Source of the DNA: Prevotella aurantiaca JCM 15754
GTDB lineage: Bacteria > Bacteroidota > Bacteroidia > Bacteroidales > Bacteroidaceae
Direction of reading: 5' to 3'
Length of the DNA stretch: 64,000 nucleotides
NCBI RefSeq assembly: GCF_000614025.1
Contig: NZ_BAKF01000007.1
Span: forward strand, 36,680 to 100,679
Made by a program: the position numbers and the translations under genes. The notes under the pieces were generated by a model. That model made no database searches. It was not told the DNA's origin and worked only from the letters and a program-made list of their open reading frames with translations. Below are positions 26,760 to 36,730 of this stretch, one piece after another. Position 1 is the stretch's first letter. The number at the start of each line of letters is the position of its first letter.

Positions 26760-26887
26760 GCAGTCCTAATCATACTGCCCAATCATCAAAGGGAGTTGTT
26801 ATAAACAGCTTCCTTTTTTTGTATCGAAATACTTGTTACTTGTAAAGAAAAATACAAATGAAAAACCATGAAAACTGTTTCGCACGC

Positions 26888-26970
26888 TAATAGTGCCTAT
26901 ATTGCGTTGCAAAAGTGCCTGTTTTATCGTGCAAAACAGGCACTTTTGATCTGCAAAATAGGCTATTTTG
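26888..26970. repeat. 22-bp-period palindromic array 3 (CAAAA/TTTTG arms)
   Basis: Four 17-bp units start at 26888 (TAATAGTGCCTATATTG), 26910 (CAAAAGTGCCTGTTTTA), 26932 (CAAAACAGGCACTTTTG) and 26954 (CAAAATAGGCTATTTTG), exactly 22 bp apart with 5-bp spacers CGTTG, TCGTG and ATCTG. The centres of units 2 and 3 are mutually complementary (GTGCCTG against CAGGCAC), so those two can also pair with each other as a 15-bp stem. It lies in the 560-bp gap between ybeY and the LRR gene. Confidence 0.85.
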
Positions 26971-27196
26971 TAAAGTGTTGATTACGAAAGTGTTACGCGA
27001 TAATACCTCTTCTGTAAATTCTTTACATTTAAATTGCCTTACTTTAGTTTGTTGAATAGGTTTTTACCATCAAGTTTCAACATCCTCCTCCTCCGTTTCT
27101 ACCAGTCGTTTCCCTTCTATTCCGCCCTATCCACGTGCAAGTGTTGCCCAATTATAAAATATTTTCTATAAATTAGAAAAAACGCAAAAATATTAC

Positions 27197-27204
27197 TACC
27201 TTTG
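27197..27204 (+). promoter_or_regulatory. Probable promoter of the LRR surface protein gene
   Basis: TACCTTTG matches the -7 consensus; TTAG at 27173-27176 is a one-mismatch -33 with a 20-bp spacer. A leader of about 100 nt with a GACTC/GAGTC hairpin precedes the ATG at 27313. Confidence 0.6.
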
Positions 27205-27312
27205 CATGACTATACTATCTTTCTTTAGATACGGACTCTGGCTAAAGGAGGAGTCAAGGAAAGAAACAAATAAAAACTAAGAGTTCTAATTTTATTCCTA
27301 AACAATATTATT

Positions 27313-28959
27313 ATGAGAATTAAAACTTTATTATTTGCAGCTTTAGCTCTTGTGCCATCTGTTTTATCGGCACAGGTAATTGAAGGAGATGTGTTAGTAA
27401 AAGCCGATGGTGCACCTATCGACTACAAAATTCCTGAAGGAATACGCGAAATTGCTCCGAATGCCTTTGCAACTTCGTCTGTAAGAAGCGTACAATGTCC
27501 AGCTTCTCTCGAAGTTATTGGGCAGTGCGCGTTCTTCTATGCTGTCGACTTAAAGTCGGTTACGTTTGCTCCAAACAGCAAATTAAGAGTGATTGGAGAG
27601 CAGGCTTTTAGCGATTGTACTAACCTTGAGACTATCGAACTACCTAATTCAATAGATTCTATTGGTACAAATGCTTTTGTATTGTGCGAAAATCTGAAGA
27701 AGGTAACCATACCTACTGGTCTTAAAAAGCTTTCGCGCAGTACGTTCATGTCATGTTCTAACCTCATGAAAGTGAAGTTTCCAGAAACTTTAAAGGAAAT
27801 AGACGAAACATGTTTTGCCAATTGTGTATCGCTTACTTCGCTTACTTTAACGGGTGTAGAAACAATTGGCGAACGTGCTTTCTACAACTGTAAGGTGCTT
27901 ACAAATGTGAAACTGAACGAAGGTTTGAAGGAGATTAAAGACAATGCCTTCCAGCGTTGCGTTGCACTCGAAACTCTTGAACTGCCTGCATCAGTTGAAA
28001 AGACAGGTGCAAAGCTTTTCTTACAATGTCCAGAGTTTAGTGGTTTCACCGTGGTTGCAGGCAGTACGCACATGATGACAGCCGATGGTGTACTCTATTC
28101 TAAGGATAAAACCACGCTCTACGAGTGTCCACAAACACTGAAAAGCGACAATTTTGTTGTGCCTGCTGAAACCAAACTAATCCGCTCTATGGCATTCTTT
28201 GAGTGTCAGGGTATAAAAACGATTACACTTCCAGCAAATCTTGAGAAGGTAGGTACAGGTGCTTTGTCGAATAATGGTATGGCTTTGTTCAACTTTACTA
28301 CAAACAACTATATGGTTCACGAGGACAATGCGCTTTATTATAGAAGTACAACTGGAAAAGGACTCTACCTTATTGCAGTTCCTTGCAAGGGCACTAAGAC
28401 CGAATTTATGCTTCAACCAAAGACTTCTTACGTTGCTGATTATGCTTTTTCTTATAACAACAACGTGCAGAAAATATATCTACCCGACTCTGTGGTAGGT
28501 ATTGGCGAACGTGCTTTCTATGCCTGCCATGGCTTGAAAGATATTTACAGCTATCGTAAAACAGCCCCAACTCTCCGAGAAGAGGTGTTTGGCGATGTTG
28601 AATTTAATAAAGTGTACTTACACGTAAGAAAAGGTTCGGAGAAGTCGTATGCCGACAATAACTGGTTGTTCTTGTGGGGCGACAACATTGAAGGTGATTA
28701 TCCTGCTGTTGCAGATGGTATAAATGGCGTTGTTACAGTAGGTTCAGTGCTCTCTGTTATTAGACAAAGTGAAACCGAAGTACGCATTATAGCCGATAAA
28801 ACCATAGGTTCTGTAGAGCTATACAATACTTCAGGCGCTTTAATTAGCGTAAGCAAGCCACTCGGTAGTAACGAAATTGTGCTGACTTTGCCTCATTGTG
28901 GTGTTTATGTTGCTAAGTTGAGACTTGCTGATGGTAGCATAAAGGTTGTAAAAATCTAA
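27313..28959 (+). CDS. BspA-like leucine-rich-repeat surface protein with probable T9SS C-terminal domain
   Basis: 548 aa. A signal peptide (LLFAALALVPSVLSAQ) is followed by LRR_5/BspA-type repeats of about 23 residues from about residue 40 to 420; recurring blocks include CTNLETIELPNSI and IGERAFYACHGLKDI. The last 75 residues (SVELYNTSGALISVSKPL through GVYVAKLRLADGSIKVVKI) look like a type A type-IX-secretion sorting domain. BspA relatives bind host matrix and other bacteria; adhesion is inference. Single gene with its own promoter and terminator. Confidence 0.87.
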   Translation: MRIKTLLFAALALVPSVLSAQVIEGDVLVKADGAPIDYKIPEGIREIAPNAFATSSVRSVQCPASLEVIGQCAFFYAVDLKSVTFAPNSKLRVIGEQAFSDCTNLETIELPNSIDSIGTNAFVLCENLKKVTIPTGLKKLSRSTFMSCSNLMKVKFPETLKEIDETCFANCVSLTSLTLTGVETIGERAFYNCKVLTNVKLNEGLKEIKDNAFQRCVALETLELPASVEKTGAKLFLQCPEFSGFTVVAGSTHMMTADGVLYSKDKTTLYECPQTLKSDNFVVPAETKLIRSMAFFECQGIKTITLPANLEKVGTGALSNNGMALFNFTTNNYMVHEDNALYYRSTTGKGLYLIAVPCKGTKTEFMLQPKTSYVADYAFSYNNNVQKIYLPDSVVGIGERAFYACHGLKDIYSYRKTAPTLREEVFGDVEFNKVYLHVRKGSEKSYADNNWLFLWGDNIEGDYPAVADGINGVVTVGSVLSVIRQSETEVRIIADKTIGSVELYNTSGALISVSKPLGSNEIVLTLPHCGVYVAKLRLADGSIKVVKI

Positions 28960-28975
28960 ACGAAAACTTTATTAT

Positions 28976-29012
28976 AACGGCTTCTGTGATTCTTTCATGG
29001 AAGCCGTTTTTT
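28976..29012 (+). terminator. Terminator after the LRR gene
   Basis: Stem AACGGCTTC (28976-28984) / GAAGCCGTT (29000-29008), followed by TTTT. Confidence 0.85.
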
Positions 29013-29397
29013 GTTCTTCATGTGTTTATACTGCTCTCTTTTTATGTTGTAATAAACATTTATTATCTGTAAAATCTCAATTTCACATCCATATTTTTAA
29101 CCTCCATCAATCATTTTAGCATCTATAGATATTCATTTTATTGTTGAGCCGACAGATAGGCGTATTGAGAAGAAGTAGCATATTAAAGCAAGTTAGAAAG
29201 GCAATCAACCAGACAAAATGAAGACGAAAGACGACTGGGAGAAACCATATAAACAAGGTATGGTAATGTTATAGTATAATGCCTTTGAGTGGATTAAGTT
29301 GTGAAAGGTAGATAGGCACAAGTTATATTACTTGGCTACTGATGCTCATATATTAGATTATTGCCACTTAATAGCTGGTAATGGTATTTAGAAAAGC
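29013..29397. other. Gene-free gap between the LRR gene and the S41 protease
   Basis: About 385 bp between two terminators with no intact gene. From 29218 the plus strand translates as MKTKDDWEKPYKQGMVML, then an in-frame stop and YNAFEWIKL, another stop, and KVDRHKLYYLATDAHILDY. This could be a decayed coding fragment, but I do not recognise it. Confidence 0.3.
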
Positions 29398-29437
29398 AAA
29401 AGCGAGCAATTTGCAATGGTGCAAATTGCTCGCTTTT
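29398..29437 (-). terminator. Terminator of the S41 protease gene
   Basis: A perfect 18-bp stem AAAAGCGAGCAATTTGCA (29398-29415) / its complement (29420-29437) with loop ATGG. It lies 20 bp beyond the S41 stop on the minus strand; A-rich sequence to its left provides the U-tract. Confidence 0.88.
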
Positions 29438-29457
29438 ATGTTTATTGTAGTGTTCAA

Positions 29458-31047
29458 TTACTTCTTCTTATCAGCCTCAATCACATCAAGTGCCTTCTGA
29501 ACAATGTCGTTCTGTTCGTTCCATATTCGGAAATATTCGTTCATATCCCATAGGTCTCGTGCTACGAGAGACTTTAGTTGATGGCGCATATAAGCCAAAG
29601 TCTGATTGAGTTCGTTAGTATCTTTTGGTTCAATCTTTTGTTTCTTAGCCTCTGCAATAATTTGATTGGTAAGACTAACAGGCAATTCGTAGTTTGCTAC
29701 GAAGGCCTCGAATGTCTTGTAATTCTTCTTTAATGCCTTTCTGTTGTTGTCCACATACTTCAAGAAAGCGTCCATAATAAGATTCTTTGCCATAAGTTTG
29801 CGGTGGAAAGATGTAAACTTTGTTGTATCCAACGGCACAAAATAGTCGGGCATAACGCCACCCCCGCCATATACAGGGCGATGTTTACGAACTGTATAGA
29901 ACTTCAGAGAGTCAGCAAAATGAATACTATCAGGGTTGGTTAGCTCCCCGTGCTTCAGTCGATTTTCCAAGTCCATGTCGTAATCACCCTTGTCTCCTTT
30001 CTTGTAAGGCTTCTGAATGCAACGTCCACTTGGTATATAATAATGAGCAACGGTTAGTCTTATCATACTTCCATCGGGCAGTTCGAATGGTCGTTGAACC
30101 AATCCTTTACCGAAAGTACGGCGTCCAATGACAGCACCACGGTCGTTATCCATAATCGCTCCAGAAACAATTTCTGCAGCAGAAGCACTCAATTCGTTTA
30201 CCAAAACATAGACAGGAATGTCCTTTAGGCGTCCGTTGCCTCTTGCTTTGAAGTCCTGCCTAGGTACACGACGGCCCTCTGTGTATACTATCATGTCGTT
30301 ATCTTGAAGGAATTCATTTGCTATTCGTACCGCAGCTTCGAGGAAACCGCCACCATTGTCCTGCAAATCAAGTATCAAACGCTGCATACCTTGCTGCTTT
30401 AGCTTATCAATGGCTTGCATAAACTCCTCGTGCGTCTTTATACCGAAGCTCTCTAAGCGTACGTAACCTATACCAGGACGAATTATATAAGCTGCATTGA
30501 CCGTGTGAACAGGTATTTTAGCACGTGTAACAACGAAATTTAGCATTCCTTTTACACCACGGCGAATAATGCCCAACTTTACTTTTGTTCCTTTCACACC
30601 ACGCAAACGTTTCATAATATCGATGCGATTCATCTTTACACCCGCTATCAGTGTGTCGTCTACCATAACGATACGGTCGCCAGGAGCGATGCCCACCTTC
30701 TCAGAAGGACCATTAATAATTGTCTGAACTACCACCAAAGTGTCGTCAATGATATTGAATTGAACACCAATACCTTCAAAGTCGCCTTGCAAAGGCTCGT
30801 TCATAGCCTTTGTTTCCTTTGCATCTGTATAGGTAGAGTGGGGGTCTAAGTTTTTCAGCATGCCACGAATTGCATCTTCTACCACCTTTTGCTCGTCAAC
30901 ATCGTCTACATAAAAGTTGGAAATAGCTATCTCCGCCATTTGCATCTTTCGCATGGGAGAGTCGCTACCAAAGTTTAAGTTCACTTGCGCAGTAGCAAAA
31001 GTGCTGAACAGCAAAAGTATTATTGATATCAGAAAAATTTTCTTCAT
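29458..31047 (-). CDS. S41-family C-terminal processing peptidase (CtpA/Tsp-like)
   Basis: 529 aa. A signal peptide (IILLLFSTFATAQ) is followed by a PDZ domain (about 95-170; GIGVQFNIIDDTLVV, KVGIAPGDRIVMVDD) and the S41 catalytic domain. The nucleophilic Ser is in NELSASAAEIVSG and the general-base Lys in GRRTFGKGLVQ. Periplasmic; trims or degrades envelope proteins from their C-termini. Upstream is parE on the same strand with a 71-bp gap. Confidence 0.93.
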   Translation of the reverse strand: MKKIFLISIILLLFSTFATAQVNLNFGSDSPMRKMQMAEIAISNFYVDDVDEQKVVEDAIRGMLKNLDPHSTYTDAKETKAMNEPLQGDFEGIGVQFNIIDDTLVVVQTIINGPSEKVGIAPGDRIVMVDDTLIAGVKMNRIDIMKRLRGVKGTKVKLGIIRRGVKGMLNFVVTRAKIPVHTVNAAYIIRPGIGYVRLESFGIKTHEEFMQAIDKLKQQGMQRLILDLQDNGGGFLEAAVRIANEFLQDNDMIVYTEGRRVPRQDFKARGNGRLKDIPVYVLVNELSASAAEIVSGAIMDNDRGAVIGRRTFGKGLVQRPFELPDGSMIRLTVAHYYIPSGRCIQKPYKKGDKGDYDMDLENRLKHGELTNPDSIHFADSLKFYTVRKHRPVYGGGGVMPDYFVPLDTTKFTSFHRKLMAKNLIMDAFLKYVDNNRKALKKNYKTFEAFVANYELPVSLTNQIIAEAKKQKIEPKDTNELNQTLAYMRHQLKSLVARDLWDMNEYFRIWNEQNDIVQKALDVIEADKKK

Positions 31048-31118
31048 AATCTTCAGTTCTTATTTAAAGTAGAGCTGTAAGCCTACTTTGGGTTTGTTAT
31101 TATCTAATTAAGTAAAAC

Positions 31119-33065
31119 TTAATCCATCGGAACATCATTTGAAAGGTCTTCCTCTATCACTAAGTTATCAATGATAAAGTTTTGTCGCTCCATTGTATTT
31201 TTGCCCATATAATATTCCAATAAGTTTTTCACCTGGTCGTTTTTGTGAAGGGTAACCTGCTCTAACCGCATGTCAGGGCCGATGAAATGGGCGAATTCAT
31301 CGGGAGAAATCTCTCCTAAACCTTTAAAACGAGTGATCTCAGGGTCGGGTCCGAGCGCCTCAATTGCATTGATTCTCTCTTCCTCGGTATAGCAATAAAT
31401 TGTGATAAGGTCGTTCTTCTTCTCACCTTTCAAACGTTTTGCGTCCTGTTCTTCTATGATTTGCTTATTCTTTATCTTTGTTCTTTTGTTACGTACACGA
31501 AACAATGGTGTTTGCAAAACGTAGACATGACCTTTCTTTATCAACTCTGGGAAGAACTGAAGGAAGAATGTTATGATGAGTAAGCGTATGTGCATACCAT
31601 CAACATCGGCGTCGGTAGCAACAATTACCTTATTATAACGGAGGGTATCTAAGCCATCTTCAATGTCAAGAGCAGCCTGCAATAAGTTGAATTCTTCGTT
31701 TTCGTACACCACTTTCTTAGTTAGTCCAAAGCAGTTGAGAGGTTTTCCGCGCAACGAAAATACAGCTTGCGTATTTACATCTCGGCTTTTTGTAATGCTA
31801 CCGCTGGCAGAATCGCCCTCAGTAATGAAGATAGAACTTTCTTCTTTTTGCTCATTCTTAACGTCGCTGAAGTGCACACGGCAATCACGAAGCTTTCTAT
31901 TGTGAAGGTTTGCTTTCTTTGCGCGTTCGCGTGCAAGCTTTGTTACACCAGCCATGGCCTTACGTTCGCGTTCAGTTTCCTTTATTTTATTTTCCAATAT
32001 GTCGGTAAAGTCTTCTTTATGAATATGCATAAAGTTATCGACATTGGTCTTTATGAAATCTCCAACAAACTTATTGATGGTGTCTCCATCAGGTGCCATT
32101 ACTGTAGAACCAAGCTTTATCTTTGTCTGAGACTCGAAAACGGGTTCCTCAACATTGATAGCAATGGCCGCAACTATACCATTTCTAATGTCGCCATACT
32201 CATATTTGCCGAAGAATTCCTTGATAGTCTTTGCTATATGTTCCTTAAATGCACTTTGATGTGTACCTCCTTGTGTTGTGTGTTGGCCGTTAACAAACGA
32301 GTAATATTCCTCTCCATATTGGTTTGTATGGGTAAAGGCTATTTCAATATCGTCGCCTTTCATATGTACAATAGGATAAAGCGGGTCGCCAGTCATGTTA
32401 TCTGAAAGCAAATCCTTAAGTCCATGGCGGCTTACAATGCGATGTCCATTGTACATAATGGTAAGCCCTGTGTTCAGATAAGTGTAGTTTCGCAACATGG
32501 TAACGACAATATCGTCTTGGAAACTATAGTTTTTAAAGAGTGTATTGTCTGGCTCAAAGTAGATGTAAGTGCCTTGTTCGTCATTCGATTTGGTTGTCTT
32601 ATCAGTTTGTTTATTACCTTTTTCGAATGTAAGCGAGCGTACCTTCCCTTCTCGAAAGCTCTTTACCTCAAACTTAGAGCTGAGCGCATTTACCGCTTTT
32701 ATACCAACACCGTTCAGACCAACACTCTTTTTAAATGCCTTTGAGTCGTATTTACCACCCGTATTCAATACAGATACCGCTTCAACAAGCTTTCCTTGAG
32801 GAATGCCACGCCCATAATCGCGAACCGAAACCCGAAGATTGTCTTCTATTTCAATCTCTATGCGCGTACCTTCGTTCATCTTAAACTCGTCGATAGAATT
32901 GTCGAGAACTTCTTTCAGTAGCACATAGATACCATCTTCAGGTAGTTTTCCATCGCCCAATCGTCCAATATACATACCAGGGCGAGTACGTACATGTTCC
33001 ATATCCGAAAGATGTCGGATGTTATCGTCGGTGTATGCTACTGATTTCTTACTTTCTTCGGCCAT
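31119..33065 (-). CDS. parE: DNA topoisomerase IV subunit B (GyrB/ParE type)
   Basis: 648 aa ATPase subunit of a type IIA topoisomerase. The GHKL ATPase has [10 protein letters not shown] and GRGIP; the transducer follows; the TOPRIM part has [10 protein letters not shown] and [12 protein letters not shown]; the C-terminal [13 protein letters not shown] block ends the catalytic core. Length and the [16 protein letters not shown] start fit the Bacteroidota ParE group rather than GyrB. The parC partner is not in the window. Confidence 0.88.
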   Translation of the reverse strand: MAEESKKSVAYTDDNIRHLSDMEHVRTRPGMYIGRLGDGKLPEDGIYVLLKEVLDNSIDEFKMNEGTRIEIEIEDNLRVSVRDYGRGIPQGKLVEAVSVLNTGGKYDSKAFKKSVGLNGVGIKAVNALSSKFEVKSFREGKVRSLTFEKGNKQTDKTTKSNDEQGTYIYFEPDNTLFKNYSFQDDIVVTMLRNYTYLNTGLTIMYNGHRIVSRHGLKDLLSDNMTGDPLYPIVHMKGDDIEIAFTHTNQYGEEYYSFVNGQHTTQGGTHQSAFKEHIAKTIKEFFGKYEYGDIRNGIVAAIAINVEEPVFESQTKIKLGSTVMAPDGDTINKFVGDFIKTNVDNFMHIHKEDFTDILENKIKETERERKAMAGVTKLARERAKKANLHNRKLRDCRVHFSDVKNEQKEESSIFITEGDSASGSITKSRDVNTQAVFSLRGKPLNCFGLTKKVVYENEEFNLLQAALDIEDGLDTLRYNKVIVATDADVDGMHIRLLIITFFLQFFPELIKKGHVYVLQTPLFRVRNKRTKIKNKQIIEEQDAKRLKGEKKNDLITIYCYTEEERINAIEALGPDPEITRFKGLGEISPDEFAHFIGPDMRLEQVTLHKNDQVKNLLEYYMGKNTMERQNFIIDNLVIEEDLSNDVPMD

Positions 33066-33142
33066 ATTTTCGTTTAAACGATATTTCTATATTATTCTTT
33101 TCTGAATCCTATTTCTTGTTTTATAAAATATAATTTCTTCTT

Positions 33143-34288
33143 TTATAAGTTCTTTCTATAGCAACGACGGCGTTTGTGATTAACACTATCGAACATCTCC
33201 CATTGGCTTTGTACTCCGCTATTGGTCTCCATTTCTACTTGACTTTCGCCCCATTTAATTCCATATTTAATGTAACGTGGGATTAAATCGTAGAACAATA
33301 GTGCATTTGCACCCTTTGAACGATATTCAGGAAGGAAGCCTAAGAGTAGTAAGTCTACTCCTTCTGTCTTCGTAAACTTTATCACTTTCAATAAATGCCA
33401 CCAACCAAAGGGGAACAAACGTCCTTTTTTACACTTTTGTAAAGCACGGCTTAATGAAGGAATAGTAATACCCATGCCAGCAATTTGATTATTTTTGTTA
33501 CCGTCTTCAATTACTGTGATGAAGTCTAAGTTGGCATATGGGAAGTACTGATCTATGTATTGGTCGATTTGTCGTTCGGTAAGTTCAGAGAAACCATATA
33601 GATCTTTGTATGTATTATTGATAAGTTCGAAGATCTTTCTACCATAACCACCTTCAAAAATTTCCTTTTTTGTGAGCTTTTTGATATGTAGGTTGTATCT
33701 TTTTTGGATCATTTCAGAGAGCTTTACAAGCTTTTCGGGAATAGTATCGGGCACGCTTATCTTGTATTCAACATAGTCTATGTCTTTTTCCCAACCTCCG
33801 ATTGCCTCCACGTGCTTTGGGTAATAGTCGTAGTTATAGTTTGTTGCTATGGTACCCAACTGATCGAAGCCCATTGTTAGCATGCCTTCAGCATCCATAT
33901 CGGTAAAACCTAATGGTCCTGCAATGGTTTCCATACCTTTCGAACGTCCGTAATCGGCCACTGCTTCAAGCAGCTCTTTAGAAACTTCAATATCATCAAT
34001 GAAGTCTATCCAACCAAAGCGAACGTCTTTTCGTTCCCATTTTTGATTAGCTTTGTGGTTGATAATAGCTGCCACACGACCAACAATCTTGTTATCTTTA
34101 AGGGCTATGAAATATTCAGCCTCGCAAAATTCAAAAGCAGGATTCTTATCTTTAGAGAACGTGTTCCATTCATCTGTATAAAGGTTTGGTACTGCATAGG
34201 GATTCCCAGCATAAAGGTCGTAATAGAATTCTATAAAAGATTTTAGGTCTTCTTTGTTCGCTACCTTCTTAATTTGTATTGATGACAT
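33143..34288 (-). CDS. GNAT-like N-acetyltransferase family protein, specificity unknown
   Basis: 381 aa. A family common in Bacteroidota and usually annotated as a GNAT acetyltransferase. N-terminal half: FCEAEYFIALKDNKIVGRVAAIINH and GWIDFIDD, resembling the beta4-alpha3 acetyl-CoA region. C-terminal half: GVDLLLLGFLPEYRSKGANALLF, a second GNAT-like strand with an R-x-x-G-x-x motif, then VQSQWEMFD. I infer a tandem or duplicated GNAT fold; the substrate cannot be given. It has one of the best promoters in the window (34326-34357). Confidence 0.65.
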   Translation of the reverse strand: MSSIQIKKVANKEDLKSFIEFYYDLYAGNPYAVPNLYTDEWNTFSKDKNPAFEFCEAEYFIALKDNKIVGRVAAIINHKANQKWERKDVRFGWIDFIDDIEVSKELLEAVADYGRSKGMETIAGPLGFTDMDAEGMLTMGFDQLGTIATNYNYDYYPKHVEAIGGWEKDIDYVEYKISVPDTIPEKLVKLSEMIQKRYNLHIKKLTKKEIFEGGYGRKIFELINNTYKDLYGFSELTERQIDQYIDQYFPYANLDFITVIEDGNKNNQIAGMGITIPSLSRALQKCKKGRLFPFGWWHLLKVIKFTKTEGVDLLLLGFLPEYRSKGANALLFYDLIPRYIKYGIKWGESQVEMETNSGVQSQWEMFDSVNHKRRRCYRKNL

Positions 34289-34325
34289 AATCTAAAATTT
34301 CTATCTTACGTTACTTTTCGACTTA

Positions 34326-34357
34326 CAAAGGTACTTATTTTAAGCAATATTGCCAAA
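34326..34357 (-). promoter_or_regulatory. Promoter of the GNAT-like gene
   Basis: On the minus strand: TTTG (34357-34354), a 20-bp spacer, TACCTTTG (34333-34326). Both elements match the Bacteroidota consensus, 38 bp before the ATG. Confidence 0.7.
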
Positions 34358-34358
34358 T

Positions 34359-35588
34359 TTAAGTCTCTTTTTTGGTGATTATTAATATATGTCTTTTGTC
34401 GCCATGCGTAGTGGCAAAAATATAATTTTCGCCTCCGTCGCGTAGTTTAAGTCGTTTCTTTAGCTCATCAACTCGCATCGGAAAGTTTCTAACAGCGACA
34501 TTTGCTTGCGTTATATCTGCTAAAGCATGGCGTAATTCTTTCTTATTCAGTGTGCAGGTATGTAAGATTTTGAATTTTCTACCAGGGAAGTCGGAAAGCA
34601 AATTAGGCGAAACAAATAAATGGGAGTTGTGTGCTAATGCTGATACATTATATGTTTTGCTTACCTGAGCAAAGCATCCTGCTTTCATTATCGAAGCGTT
34701 CGGCTCGTAAAGATAGGGTGGAAGAGCGACATCTTTGCCAAGAATGTTCTGTTGGAGTAATCCTTCTTTTTCGCTGTGAATATCTTCTTCGTAACTAAAA
34801 ATATCGTTATCGTTTACGCAAAATACCTTAATCGTATTGGCTTTGTTATCTATCTCCGTCTTATTCCTATTGGTAAGTACCAGTAAAAGCTCCTTACATT
34901 CGTTGCTAACCGATATAATGTGAACTTCCGTAACATATTTTAGTTGTGTTACCGCACTATGCCAATCTAACATCGGAGAAAGTTTCAGCACTACAAAGTG
35001 GCTTTTTTCTACCATTTCATCGCATAATCCTAATACATTGGGCTCGCAATCTGCTATTGAAACAACCTTGCCTCCATTGCTGTTGCGACGTGCTGGGTCT
35101 AAGAAAAGGATAGAAACATATTCTAATTCATGTAAAATTTCGATGGCATCGCTATTTTTTGTGCTGTTATTATTTAAACCTAAGCTCTTGAAATTCTGTG
35201 TTGCAATACTACAAAGTTGGTCGTTTCTTTCTACGTAAAGTGCTTTCTTAAAAGGTTTCGACATATATGCGAAGTCTACACCAAAGCCTCCAGTAAGATC
35301 TGTAAGTATAGTCTCGCTATCATTTGGAAGTTCTTTCAGCAGACGGTTTGCTAATTTCTGTTTATATAAAGCAGTTTGTTCGCTTGAACACTGCTCCATA
35401 TTGAGGTGAGGCGGATATACAATACCCTCATTACTTGCCCATGCAGGCAGCTTGGTTCGTGCTAATTGTCGTCCTCTAATTTGGTCAAGCGCATAAGGTA
35501 AATCCACCTTTGGAAAACGTTTTCCTAAGAGTGCAAGCATCTTAACATCGTCGTTAGCATACTGACGGATAAATTCTGAAGTCTCCAA
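34359..35588 (-). CDS. Class I SAM-dependent methyltransferase with THUMP-like domain
   Basis: 409 aa. The SAM fold has the motif I region ILTDLTGGFGVDFAYMSK (about residues 93-110), an acidic strand-2 end (ALYVERNDQ) and ILFLDPARRNSNG, the DPxR motif seen in rRNA/tRNA methylases. A THUMP-like C-terminal part follows. Likely RNA substrate by family; the target is unknown. The start is a TTG at 35588, because a stop codon lies two codons further upstream and the next ATG would cut 16 family-typical residues (METSEFIRQYANDDVK). Confidence 0.75.
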   Translation of the reverse strand: METSEFIRQYANDDVKMLALLGKRFPKVDLPYALDQIRGRQLARTKLPAWASNEGIVYPPHLNMEQCSSEQTALYKQKLANRLLKELPNDSETILTDLTGGFGVDFAYMSKPFKKALYVERNDQLCSIATQNFKSLGLNNNSTKNSDAIEILHELEYVSILFLDPARRNSNGGKVVSIADCEPNVLGLCDEMVEKSHFVVLKLSPMLDWHSAVTQLKYVTEVHIISVSNECKELLLVLTNRNKTEIDNKANTIKVFCVNDNDIFSYEEDIHSEKEGLLQQNILGKDVALPPYLYEPNASIMKAGCFAQVSKTYNVSALAHNSHLFVSPNLLSDFPGRKFKILHTCTLNKKELRHALADITQANVAVRNFPMRVDELKKRLKLRDGGENYIFATTHGDKRHILIITKKET

Positions 35589-35615
35589 GTGCTATATATA
35601 ATAATGTGGGAAAAT

Positions 35616-36383
35616 TTATTTTACTACCTTTAAATTGGCTTTTGCCCAAGCACGAGAACATAAATTAAAGTGCCACCACTCTGTTCTTAGCGGTTGAAAA
35701 CCAGCTTCCTTCATCACACGGCGCAGCAATTGTCGGTTTGCCAGACTTTCTTTTGTAAGTATTCCTTTTGCTAATAGCTGCTGTTCTTTATCAATATGAC
35801 TCTCGTAACCTAAGTGATCCACCTTTACACCCATTGGAATGGTATCTATTCGGCACGGTGTTGAACCCTCTCGCCATTGCTTTTCGTTCCACGAAGCTTT
35901 GCAAATGCTTATATCCACAGCCATTCCGTAGTTGTGCATGCCTCCTCCGTTGGCGGGATTTGATACGTAAAAGCTGTGATTGGTATGCTTTACAGCGTCC
36001 CACATCGTTTGTTGTACGCTCATTGGACGTGTTGCGTCGAAGATGATGAGGCTTAAATCGGGACGAAGGCGTTTCAGTTCGGTTTGTGCTTTCTTTAAAG
36101 CTGCAGCACATTGAGGTAATGCATAGGCTTCGCGAAGATTGGTATAAAGCAACTTGCGGCAGAAGTTGTCTGTCCGAGCGTACATCAAAGCTACCTTAAT
36201 AGTAGGATCTACGCTTTTTATATCAACCAGTCCTTGCTGCTCCATGTATTGCGCTGTTGTCGACTTTTGGATTTGCTTGCTGGTTACTTGCACTGTTTTT
36301 TTGTTGTTTTTATCTTGCAAATTCAATATTGCAAAGCTCGAAACAGCAAGCCAAAGTGCTAAAAATAACGTTCCTTTCTTCAT
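35616..36383 (-). CDS. D-Ala-D-Ala dipeptidase, VanX/DdpX-like (M15D)
   Basis: 255 aa with an N-terminal signal or anchor (FLALWLAVSSFAIL), so predicted periplasmic or lipid-facing rather than cytoplasmic like true VanX. The zinc site is complete: GGGMHNYGMAVDIS (His and Asp) and RTEWWHFN (Glu and His), with the IIFDATRPMSVQ block containing the conserved Arg. It hydrolyses D-Ala-D-Ala, probably in wall turnover. No van resistance genes are nearby, so a resistance role is not supported. Confidence 0.88.
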   Translation of the reverse strand: MKKGTLFLALWLAVSSFAILNLQDKNNKKTVQVTSKQIQKSTTAQYMEQQGLVDIKSVDPTIKVALMYARTDNFCRKLLYTNLREAYALPQCAAALKKAQTELKRLRPDLSLIIFDATRPMSVQQTMWDAVKHTNHSFYVSNPANGGGMHNYGMAVDISICKASWNEKQWREGSTPCRIDTIPMGVKVDHLGYESHIDKEQQLLAKGILTKESLANRQLLRRVMKEAGFQPLRTEWWHFNLCSRAWAKANLKVVK

Positions 36384-36730
36384 TGTTGTACATTTGTTTA
36401 TTACACAAAGTTACAACAATATCCTGTTATAAGCGAACTTCTTCTATAGAAAAATGTAGTTGCTTATAAGTATGCTATTGCCCGAAAATACTTATCTGCA
36501 GAAATAAGAACACGGGTTTTTGTAATTCGGATAATATGAATAGAAAGTTGTTTGTAATTTTCTTAAATTTGACTACAAAACTTTAATAAAGATTGTTGAG
36601 GCTTATTTTTATTGTTACAGAGAAGAAACTTTGGAGTAAAAGTCGTAATTTTGTTTCCAGATATCTATTATTGAAATTATTACATAGACCAAGAATCTGT
36701 AGAAGTATAACCAATTGAATCAATCATTAA
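36384..36730. other. Gap before the unknown ORF; promoter-like elements only
   Basis: 347 bp between divergent genes. It holds CAAAGTTA at 36406-36413 (TAACTTTG on the minus strand, a -7 for the VanX-like gene) and TAATTTTG at 36646-36653 (a possible -7 for the plus-strand ORF). Nothing else is recognisable. Confidence 0.4.

Noticed and set aside
35616..36383. Vancomycin resistance gene vanX
   Set aside because: The protein has an N-terminal signal segment and no vanH, vanA or regulator genes are nearby, so a wall-turnover dipeptidase is more likely.
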